From an uncultured Christensenellaceae bacterium (GTDB lineage: Bacteria; Bacillota; Clostridia; Christensenellales; Pumilibacteraceae), in the NCBI GenBank assembly GCA_910587025.1, contig CAJUKR010000057.1:1-5758 (forward strand): a DNA stretch of 5,758 bases, written 5' to 3'. Both the position numbers and the translations under genes were made by a program. Under the pieces are notes generated by a model, which saw nothing but the letters and a program-made list of their open reading frames with translations, was not told the DNA's origin and searched no databases. Of this stretch, positions 1-4,240 are shown in pieces (position 1 is the first letter of the stretch; each line of letters opens with the position of its first letter).

Positions 1-185
1 GCGGATTTTTTATATCCGAGTATGCTGAGTATCAAGCCGACTATCGAAAATAAAAAAGACATAATGAATCCGACAATGGCGAGAGTGTTGCTCTCGCTTT
101 TTCCGCCCGCCGAGACTTTTACTCCGCAGTACGGACAGACATAAGCGTTATCGTTGATTTCTTTTCCGCAGTTTTTGCAAAACAT
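1..185 (-). CDS. Zinc-ribbon protein with a membrane segment (3' part missing)
   Basis: The gene starts at 185 and runs leftward off the window, so only the first 61 residues are visible. They begin MFCKNCGKEI and continue to a second pair CPYC, giving the CxxC...CxxC pattern of a short zinc ribbon (residues about 3-20). A polar Gly/Ser linker (about 25-33) and one hydrophobic segment (about 35-55, rich in Ile, Leu, Phe and Val) follow. A strong Shine-Dalgarno GGAGGA (complement of 194-199) lies 8 nt before the ATG and fixes the start. This architecture is common in small Bacillota membrane proteins of unknown function, where the ribbon is cytoplasmic and the hydrophobic part may belong to a DUF4190-like two-helix domain; that assignment is inferred because the C-terminus is missing. 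The gene is divergent from the XRE regulator gene and shares a 118-bp intergenic region containing three palindromes, so the two are probably co-regulated. No specific function can be given. Confidence 0.8.
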   Translation of the reverse strand, partial: MFCKNCGKEINDNAYVCPYCGVKVSAGGKSESNTLAIVGFIMSFLFSIVGLILSILGYKKS

Positions 186-205
186 TTTATTTATCCTCCG
201 TTTAT

Positions 206-223
206 TTCCCAATATAATGGGAA
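206..223. promoter_or_regulatory. Palindromic operator-like site 1
   Basis: The site reads TTCCCAATATAATGGGAA: perfect 6-bp arms TTCCCA/TGGGAA around a 6-bp A/T core. It is one of three equal sites in this intergenic region. It lies just upstream of the Shine-Dalgarno of the minus-strand zinc-ribbon gene, so a bound protein would sit on that gene's promoter. The core contains TATAAT (213-218) on the plus strand and TATATT on the minus strand, either of which could serve as a -10 element, although no convincing -35 was found. Binding by the neighbouring XRE protein is inferred. Confidence 0.75.
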
Positions 224-241
224 ACAGTCGAGATAAGTATA

Positions 242-259
242 TTCCCATTTTAATGGGAA
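242..259. promoter_or_regulatory. Palindromic operator-like site 2
   Basis: The site reads TTCCCATTTTAATGGGAA, with the same TTCCCA/TGGGAA arms and 6-bp A/T core as site 1. It starts 36 bp after the start of site 1 and 35 bp before the start of site 3. This central site lies between the two divergent start codons and could act on both genes. It is a probable operator for the adjacent XRE-type regulator. Confidence 0.75.
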
Positions 260-276
260 GTAGGGAGCAAGCATTT

Positions 277-294
277 TTCCCAAAATTGTGGGAA
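277..294. promoter_or_regulatory. Palindromic operator-like site 3, touching the xre translation start region
   Basis: The site reads TTCCCAAAATTGTGGGAA, again with perfect TTCCCA/TGGGAA arms. It ends 9 nt before the ATG of the XRE gene. Its right arm supplies the only purine-rich stretch (GGGAA, 290-294) that could act as a Shine-Dalgarno for that gene. The site therefore overlaps the leader or ribosome-binding region, which fits autoregulation (inferred). Confidence 0.75.
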
Positions 295-303
295 AATATA
301 AAC

Positions 304-513
304 ATGAACGATACGTTTGCACAAAGATTGCGATATCTGCGCTCCGAACAGGGAATCGGTCAGATTGCGCTTGCGCGCGCCATAGGCGTCGGGAAATCTA
401 TAATCAGTCAGTGGGAACTCGGCAGATGCGAGCCGACGTTAAGCAAGCTCATACTTCTTGCCGAATACTTCGGCGTTACGCTGGATTATCTCGCCGGGCT
501 TGTGGAGTACTGA
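304..513 (+). CDS. Small XRE-family helix-turn-helix transcriptional regulator
   Basis: This 69-residue protein is almost entirely one Cro/C1-type helix-turn-helix domain. Residues 4-13 (TFAQRLRYLR) form helix 1; 20-27 (QIALARAI) and 31-38 (SIISQWEL) form the helix-turn-helix with the characteristic Q-W-E-x-G-x-x-x-P pattern. Residues 45-64 (TLSKLILLAEYFGVTLDYLAGL) are the usual closing helices. No sensor or ligand-binding domain is attached. The ATG at 304 is chosen because it begins exactly where the family begins; a longer in-frame reading from 154 would only translate the three palindromes. The ribosome binding site is weak and overlaps palindrome 3. The protein probably binds the three TTCCCA-N6-TGGGAA sites, controlling itself and the divergent zinc-ribbon gene; this is inferred from position. 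It ends 20 bp before the sigma-E-like promoter of spoIVA, and a role in sporulation is not indicated. Confidence 0.88.
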   Translation: MNDTFAQRLRYLRSEQGIGQIALARAIGVGKSIISQWELGRCEPTLSKLILLAEYFGVTLDYLAGLVEY

Positions 514-533
514 AAAAAATAAGCGAACTGTTG

Positions 534-562
534 TCATATCGTCCTACCCGATTGCATAGTAT
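534..562 (+). promoter_or_regulatory. Sigma-E-type promoter of spoIVA
   Basis: A -35-like TCATATC (534-540) is separated by 14 bp from a -10-like CATAGTAT (555-562). B. subtilis sigma-E promoters have a -35 close to TCATATT and a -10 close to CATACAAT at 13-14 bp spacing, so the match is good, with differences only at the end of the -35 and the middle of the -10. It lies 21 bp upstream of the spoIVA start codon and just before the GGAGG ribosome binding site. Since spoIVA is a mother-cell sigma-E gene in model spore formers, context and motif agree. The transcription start would fall near 569. Confidence 0.7.
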
Positions 563-583
563 TAAGCAGTCAGGAGGACGCGT

Positions 584-2065
584 ATGGAAGAATTCGATAT
601 ATACAAAGACATCAGAGAGCGCACGAACGGCAACGTCTATTTCGGAATAGTCGGACCGGTGCGCGCGGGCAAATCCACATTTATCCGCAGTTTCATGCAA
701 AAGCTCGTACTGCCCGGGATGAAGGACGCGCCCGAAAAAGACCGTGTGCTCGACGAATTGCCGCAGAGCGCAAACGGCAGAGCGGTCATGACGACTCAGC
801 CCAAGTTCGTTCCGGGCGAAGCCGTATCCGTGACGCTTCCCGGCGGTGTCGAGGCGGGGATCAGGCTTGTCGACTGTGTGGGATACATGGTCGAAGGCGC
901 AGAGGGCGGCACGGACGGCGACAAGCCGCGTATGGTGCGCACTCCCTGGACGGAGGACGAGATACCTTTTGCCGAAGCCGCCGATATAGGAACGCGGAAG
1001 GTCATAGGCGAGCACTCGACGATCGGTATCGTAGTCACGACGGACGGCTCGATCTCGACGGATCTTCCTCGCTCGGCTTATACGCCCGCCGAAGAACGCG
1101 TTATCGGTGAGCTGAAAGAGCTCGGAAAACCGTTTGTGGTCGTACTCAATTCGACTGTGCCGCACGATCCCGAAACAGTCAAGATCGCCGACGCTATGAG
1201 CGAGAAGTACGGGGCGCGCGTTATGCCGCTTGACGTCCGCGAAATGACAGAAGACGATATTTCCGGACTTTTGGAAGCGGTGCTTATGGAGTTCCCGCTG
1301 AGAAACGTGGATTTCACGCTTTCCAAGTGGCTCAGAGCTCTTCCTCCCGAAAACTCTCTTATCTCGTCGCTTATGGATACGCTCCGTACGAGCGGTTCGG
1401 ATTGCCGGCGAATGCGCGACTATAAGCGTCTGGAAAATGCGTTCGACGGTTGTGAGAATTTCAAACCGCTCGAAGTCAGGAGCATCGCGCTCGGTTCGGG
1501 TACGGTCAACTGCGAAATAGAAGCGTCCAGCGACCTGTTCTATAAGGCGCTCAGCGAAGAGTGCGGAATGGAGATCGCCGACGATTACGAACTCATGAGC
1601 CGCATCAAAGCGCTCGCTACGGCAAAGAAAGAATACGACCGCCTTGCTACGGCGCTCGAGGAAGTAAACGAAACGGGTTACGGCGTCGTCGTGCCTACGA
1701 TGAACGATATGACGCTCGAAGAACCGCAGATTGTCAAGCGCGGCAGCCAGTTCGGAGTTCGGCTGAAAGCGAGCGCGCCGAGCCTGCATATCATGCGCGT
1801 GGATATAGAATCCGAAGTCAGTCCCATCGTCGGTACCGAGCAGCAGAGCGAGGATCTCGTTAAATATCTTCTCAGCGAGTTCGAGAACGATCCGCAGGGA
1901 ATATGGGAAACCAATATGTTCGGCAAGAGTCTGCATTCGCTCGTCAACGAAGGACTTTCGAACAAAATCAATGCCATGCCTCCCGAGGCGCAGAAAAAAA
2001 TGCGCCGTGCGCTCAGCCGCATAGTCAACGAGGGCAAGGGCGGAGTGCTTTGCGTACTCTTATAA
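584..2065 (+). CDS. spoIVA: Stage IV sporulation protein A (spore coat basement-layer ATPase)
   Basis: SpoIVA is the mother-cell ATPase that polymerises on the forespore surface to form the basement layer on which the spore coat assembles; it is anchored by the small protein SpoVM in B. subtilis. The 493-residue product matches the family length (B. subtilis SpoIVA is 492). The N-terminal TRAFAC-type NTPase domain shows Walker A GPVRAGKS (24-31, Lys30), the T70-T71 pair in MTTQPKF, and the Walker B region RLVDCVGY (94-101, Asp97); these fall at the same numbers as in B. subtilis. The conserved block HSTIGIVVTTDGSI (144-157) follows. The middle and C-terminal domains end in the typical NEGKGG(V)LCVLL. 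A strong AGGAGG (572-577) lies 6 nt before the ATG. The gene has its own sigma-E-like promoter and intrinsic terminator, so it is probably transcribed alone. No spoVM-like short ORF was seen here. Nothing suggests damage; the product should be functional. Confidence 0.98.
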   Translation: MEEFDIYKDIRERTNGNVYFGIVGPVRAGKSTFIRSFMQKLVLPGMKDAPEKDRVLDELPQSANGRAVMTTQPKFVPGEAVSVTLPGGVEAGIRLVDCVGYMVEGAEGGTDGDKPRMVRTPWTEDEIPFAEAADIGTRKVIGEHSTIGIVVTTDGSISTDLPRSAYTPAEERVIGELKELGKPFVVVLNSTVPHDPETVKIADAMSEKYGARVMPLDVREMTEDDISGLLEAVLMEFPLRNVDFTLSKWLRALPPENSLISSLMDTLRTSGSDCRRMRDYKRLENAFDGCENFKPLEVRSIALGSGTVNCEIEASSDLFYKALSEECGMEIADDYELMSRIKALATAKKEYDRLATALEEVNETGYGVVVPTMNDMTLEEPQIVKRGSQFGVRLKASAPSLHIMRVDIESEVSPIVGTEQQSEDLVKYLLSEFENDPQGIWETNMFGKSLHSLVNEGLSNKINAMPPEAQKKMRRALSRIVNEGKGGVLCVLL

Positions 2066-2082
2066 TCGAGTCGATAAAAACG

Positions 2083-2117
2083 AAACCGTCGCTTCGGCAA
2101 AGAAGCGGCGGTTTTTT
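2083..2117 (+). terminator. Intrinsic terminator after spoIVA
   Basis: A 13-bp stem pairs AAACCGTCGCTTC (2083-2095) with GAAGCGGCGGTTT (2102-2114), with one T-G wobble and a 6-nt loop GGCAAA. The right arm runs into six T residues (2112-2117). It begins 17 bp after the spoIVA stop codon and is a classic rho-independent terminator. Confidence 0.93.
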
Positions 2118-2146
2118 GAGTATATCGAAATTCGGTGCGTTTTCGT

Positions 2147-2175
2147 TTGCAATTCGTTTGCGATAATGATAAAAT
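2147..2175 (+). promoter_or_regulatory. Candidate promoter of rdgB with a very short leader
   Basis: Two overlapping readings exist. TTGCAA (2147-2152) with TAAAAT (2170-2175) at 17-bp spacing resembles a sigma-A promoter. TG-C-GATAAT (2159-2167) resembles an extended -10 element. Both place the transcription start only 0-10 nt before the rdgB ATG at 2182. A promoter is expected here because spoIVA is closed by a terminator 65 bp upstream of rdgB. Confidence 0.5.
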
Positions 2176-2181
2176 AAAAAT

Positions 2182-2757
2182 ATGAAAACACTTGTTGCGG
2201 CAACGCATAACAAAGGAAAACTGGTCGAAATGAAGCGCATTCTTTGCGATCGCAAAATAGTGTCGGTCGAAGAATACGACGACACCGAGCCCGAGGAAAC
2301 GGGAACGACTTTTGCTGAAAACGCCTTGATCAAAGCGCGCGCGGCATATGCGGTTTCGCACTTGCCGTCGTTCGGCGACGATTCGGGCATCTGCGTGGAC
2401 GCCTTGGGCGGCGCTCCGGGCGTATATTCCGCCCGTTACGCTCCGACGGTCAAAGAGCGGAATGTAAAGCTTCTGAAAGCGCTCGAAGGCTTGCCCGAGG
2501 AAAAGCGCACGGCGCATTTCGCGTGTTGCGTCGCATATTGCGACGGGGATCGCGAGTTCGTCGTCGAGGGACGCTGCGACGGCAGGATACTTACCGAAGA
2601 AGAGGGCGACGGCGGGTTCGGTTACGATCCCGTGTTCTTCAGTTTCGATCTCGGCAAATCGTTCGGGACGGCGAGCGCCGAAGAAAAGAATGCGATCAGT
2701 CATCGGGGGAGAGCGCTCGCGGCATTCGCGGCGAAATTGGCGGACTTGAATAAATAA
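2182..2757 (+). CDS. rdgB: RdgB/HAM1-family dITP/XTP pyrophosphatase
   Basis: This 191-residue cytosolic enzyme hydrolyses non-canonical purine nucleoside triphosphates (dITP, ITP, XTP) to the monophosphate and pyrophosphate, keeping deaminated bases out of DNA and RNA. Family motifs appear in order: the N-terminal nucleotide loop ATHNKGK (7-13), TFAENALIKA (43-52) with the Glu used in metal binding, FGDDSG (64-69) with the catalytic and metal-binding Asp pair, PGVYSARY (79-86), GGFGYDPVF (144-152) for base recognition, and SHR (173-175). Length is normal. The loop after SARY is a little shorter than in many homologues. The ATG at 2182 matches the family N-terminus, but no Shine-Dalgarno precedes it, only an A-rich tract, so translation may begin on a nearly leaderless mRNA. 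The phosphoesterase gene follows after 23 bp; the same pairing (ysnA-ysnB) occurs in B. subtilis downstream of rph, which is not present here. Confidence 0.96.
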   Translation: MKTLVAATHNKGKLVEMKRILCDRKIVSVEEYDDTEPEETGTTFAENALIKARAAYAVSHLPSFGDDSGICVDALGGAPGVYSARYAPTVKERNVKLLKALEGLPEEKRTAHFACCVAYCDGDREFVVEGRCDGRILTEEEGDGGFGYDPVFFSFDLGKSFGTASAEEKNAISHRGRALAAFAAKLADLNK

Positions 2758-2780
2758 CATTACGGAAGAACATAAAAGTC

Positions 2781-3251
2781 ATGCGCATCATAGTTATTTC
2801 GGATACACACGGATACCGTTCAAGAATGACGGAACTTATAGAAAAAGCGGGCTGCTTCGATACGCTCGTTCATCTCGGCGACGGCTGTCGCGATATTATT
2901 GCGGAGCGTTCGTTTATCGATGCCGACATCGTATGCGTGCGCGGCAACAATGATTTTTCGTCGGACGATCTGCCCGACTATAGTATACTCGAAGCTGGCG
3001 GCGCGCGTATTTTCTGTACGCACGGTCACAAGTACGGCGTTAGGGAAGGACTGACGGGACTTGTTTCGGCGGCGAAGAGAAATCGTTGCGATTACGCGCT
3101 TTACGGTCACACGCATATCAGAGCCGACGATACCGTCGACGGCGTGCGGTGTATGAATCCGGGTTCCGTGGGCTATCCGCTTAACGGAACGGCCGCAGTC
3201 GAAATTATCGAAATCGGCGGAAAACCGGAATTTAATTTCATAAATTTATAA
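2781..3251 (+). CDS. YfcE/MJ0936-type metallophosphoesterase
   Basis: This 156-residue protein is a minimal calcineurin-like metallophosphoesterase. It carries all five metal-site motifs: D8-x-H10 (SDTHG), GD34 (HLGDG), GN56ND, H81/H83 (CTHGHKYG) and GH110TH. Characterised relatives (MJ0936 of Methanocaldococcus, E. coli YfcE) are two-metal phosphodiesterases active on artificial substrates; the natural substrate is unsettled, so none is assigned. Length and motif spacing are normal and the ending MNPGSVGYPLNG...VEI is typical. The ATG at 2781 gives the standard N-terminus MRIIVISDTHG; the Shine-Dalgarno is poor (GGAAG at 2764-2768, 12 nt away). With a 23-bp gap after rdgB, it is probably co-transcribed, as for ysnA-ysnB in B. 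subtilis. The gene is followed by a hairpin without a T-tract (3270-3297) and then the transporter operon. Confidence 0.93.
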   Translation: MRIIVISDTHGYRSRMTELIEKAGCFDTLVHLGDGCRDIIAERSFIDADIVCVRGNNDFSSDDLPDYSILEAGGARIFCTHGHKYGVREGLTGLVSAAKRNRCDYALYGHTHIRADDTVDGVRCMNPGSVGYPLNGTAAVEIIEIGGKPEFNFINL

Positions 3252-3267
3252 TTCCGCACGAAATCGC

Positions 3268-3297
3268 TTTACTTTATCGCTTTGCTGTGGTAAAGTA
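3268..3297 (+). promoter_or_regulatory. Inverted repeat overlapping a candidate promoter of the ABC operon
   Basis: TACTTTATCGC (3270-3280) pairs with GTGGTAAAGTA (3287-3297): a perfect 7-bp outer arm plus four inner pairs, two of them G-T wobbles, with loop TTTGCT. The same region can be read as TTTACT (3268-3273), 17 bp and TAAAGT (3291-3296), a weak sigma-A-like promoter that would start transcription near 3303. A short direct repeat ATCGCTTT (3263-3270 and 3276-3283) adds to the symmetry. There is no T-tract, so it is not a clear terminator; it may be an operator, a weak terminator, or chance. Confidence 0.35.
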
Positions 3298-3316
3298 TTA
3301 GAGCAATAAATCATAT

Positions 3317-3321
3317 GGGAG
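3317..3321 (+). promoter_or_regulatory. Ribosome binding site that sets the binding-protein start at 3330
   Basis: GGGAG lies 8 nt before the ATG at 3330. It overlaps an upstream in-frame ATG (3315), so that earlier codon cannot be served by it. The 3330 start also gives a standard MKK signal-peptide N-terminus. Confidence 0.75.
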
Positions 3322-3329
3322 ATATTTTT

Positions 3330-4154
3330 ATGAAGAAGATTTTGACGGCTGTACTTTCGGGACTGTTGCTTCTGTCGGCTTGTTTCGGCTTTGCCGCTTG
3401 CGGCGGTACGACGGACGGAGCCGAATTGCGGGGATTCGATATCGACCTTGCGAAAGCGGTGTGTGCGGAACTCGGTGTGGAAGCGCGTTTCCAGAAGATC
3501 TCTTGGGACGCAAAAGTCAACGAGCTTAACAGTAAGAACATAGACCTTATCTGGAACGGTATGACCATTAAAGAGGATCTTAAAACACAGGTTTTATTCA
3601 GTAAACCGTATATGGTGAACAAGCAGGTTGCGGTCGTAAAGAAAGAAAATGTTTCCAAATTCAGTGATGAAGATGCGATCAAAAACTCGAATTTGATTGC
3701 CGAAAGCGGTAGCGCCGGCGCGGATGTTATAGAAAAAAAGTTCGGTAAAACTCCCGTGCTTGCCAAAGCGCAATCGGATGCGCTTATGGAAGTCGCTTCG
3801 GGTACATCCGAAGTCGCTATAATCGATTCCGTTATGGCGGGTTTCTATACTTCGACCGGCGATTATAAAGATAAACTTGCGATAGTCGAAATCGATGTGG
3901 AAGAAGAGCAGTACGGTATCGCGGCAAGAAAGGAAGATACGGGCGTAATGAATAAAATCAACGGTACGCTTGCGAAATTGTATAAGAGCGGTAAGGTCGG
4001 AGAGATCGCAACGACTTACGGACTTACCGTTGCGCTCGAACCCGAATTCGAGTATACCGAAACTTCGGATACCGCGGGTTGGGATTATATCGAAAACAAG
4101 GGTACGATAATTATCGGCTATACGCTTTTCGCGCCCATTGCTTACGAGAAGTAA
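3330..4154 (+). CDS. Amino-acid ABC transporter substrate-binding lipoprotein, apparently circularly permuted
   Basis: This 274-residue secreted lipoprotein captures a polar amino acid or similar ligand outside the membrane and delivers it to the permease encoded downstream. Residues 1-17 or 1-23 are a signal peptide (MKKILTAVLSGLLLLSA); lipobox cysteines could be C18 (LSAC) or C24 (FAAC-GG). Type II binding-protein blocks follow: GFDIDLAKAV (35-44), WDAKVNELNSKNIDLIWNGMTI (59-80), FSKPYM (90-95), ESGSAG (125-130) and AIIDSVMAGFY (163-173, Asp166). The usual mature N-terminus, the W-x-Y-I-x-x-K-G-T strand with its FAPIAYE loop, is missing between the lipobox and residue 35; only about ten residues separate them. 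Exactly that segment appears at the C-terminus: WDYIENKG (251-258), TIIIGYTLFAPIAYEK (259-274), then tandem TAA stops. A linker of roughly 16 residues (235-250) joins it to the normal end. Overall length is normal, so the parts are all present in a permuted order. The Arg often found after the NGMT motif is replaced (Leu84). The gene heads the transporter operon and is separated from the permease by a strong hairpin. Confidence 0.93.
   Translation: MKKILTAVLSGLLLLSACFGFAACGGTTDGAELRGFDIDLAKAVCAELGVEARFQKISWDAKVNELNSKNIDLIWNGMTIKEDLKTQVLFSKPYMVNKQVAVVKKENVSKFSDEDAIKNSNLIAESGSAGADVIEKKFGKTPVLAKAQSDALMEVASGTSEVAIIDSVMAGFYTSTGDYKDKLAIVEIDVEEEQYGIAARKEDTGVMNKINGTLAKLYKSGKVGEIATTYGLTVALEPEFEYTETSDTAGWDYIENKGTIIIGYTLFAPIAYEK
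4080..4151 (+). other. Relocated first-strand segment of the binding protein
   Basis: These 24 codons (residues 251-274) encode WDYIENKG followed by TIIIGYTLFAPIAYEK, the segment that in ordinary amino-acid binding proteins directly follows the lipoprotein linker and precedes GFDxxLAKAV. It includes the core strand and the aromatic FAPIAY loop that lines the ligand site. The normal continuation of this loop is found at residues 26-36 of the same protein (TTDGAELRGFD). The acidic Thr/Ser stretch before it (about 240-250) resembles the linker that normally follows the lipid-modified cysteine. Confidence 0.8.
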
Positions 4155-4175
4155 TAACGGATTTTTCCGAAGCGA

Positions 4176-4216
4176 TCAAAGGCTCGGGGTGTTCCCGAGC
4201 CTTTGAGAATTATTTT
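4176..4216 (+). terminator. Intercistronic hairpin (attenuator or RNA-stabilising element)
   Basis: A perfect 13-bp stem, TCAAAGGCTCGGG (4176-4188) with CCCGAGCCTTTGA (4194-4206), closes a GTGTT loop. It is followed by GAATTATTTT, a broken T-tract. It lies 21 bp after the binding-protein stop and 34 bp before the permease ATG. Such structures between a binding-protein gene and its permease gene commonly lower downstream expression or protect the upstream mRNA, so the binding protein exceeds the membrane complex. Full termination is unlikely because no new promoter is evident before the permease. Confidence 0.75.
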
Positions 4217-4225
4217 GTCCGACAC

Positions 4226-4230
4226 GGAGG
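4226..4230 (+). promoter_or_regulatory. Ribosome binding site that sets the permease start at 4241
   Basis: GGAGG lies 10 nt before the ATG at 4241. It supports this start over an earlier in-frame ATG at 4079, which lies inside the binding-protein gene and would force translation through the hairpin into a sequence unlike any permease. Confidence 0.85.
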
Positions 4231-4240
4231 TTACGGCGTT

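Noticed and set aside
154..303. An in-frame N-terminal extension of the XRE gene from an ATG at 154
   Set aside because: The extra residues contain three similar stretches (FPNIMGN, IPILMGS, FPKLWEN) that are only translations of the three palindromes, and part of the extension overlaps the divergent zinc-ribbon gene. The domain begins cleanly at 304.
514..583. A possible terminator between the XRE gene and spoIVA
   Set aside because: Only an A-rich run is present after the stop codon; no stem-loop with a T-tract could be found.
476..1936. A 486-codon open frame on the minus strand opposite spoIVA
   Set aside because: The plus-strand frame is an unmistakable full-length SpoIVA with promoter, ribosome binding site and terminator. 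The opposite frame is Arg/His/Phe-rich, shows no family motif, and is a by-product of GC-rich codon use.
1678..2760. A 360-codon minus-strand open frame spanning the end of spoIVA and rdgB
   Set aside because: It crosses a terminator and two genes with strong family matches on the plus strand, and its residue make-up is that of an antisense shadow.
3315..3329. Start of the binding protein at the ATG at 3315
   Set aside because: It adds MGDIF before the MKK signal-peptide start and would overlap the GGGAG that serves the ATG at 3330.
4080..4151. The C-terminal segment as the remnant of a second, truncated binding-protein gene
   Set aside because: It is fused in frame with no second start, signal peptide or cysteine, and no further binding-protein sequence follows. 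It may be the origin of the permutation, but it does not stand as a separate gene.
3330..4154. The binding-protein gene as a pseudogene that merely lost its first strand
   Set aside because: The missing strand and its ligand loop are present intact at the C-terminus in the same frame, followed at once by tandem stop codons, which fits reordering better than decay.
4079..4240. An N-terminal extension of the permease from an ATG at 4079
   Set aside because: It would overlap the end of the binding-protein gene, run through the hairpin and ignore the GGAGG at 4226-4230. The start at 4241 gives the standard permease N-terminus.
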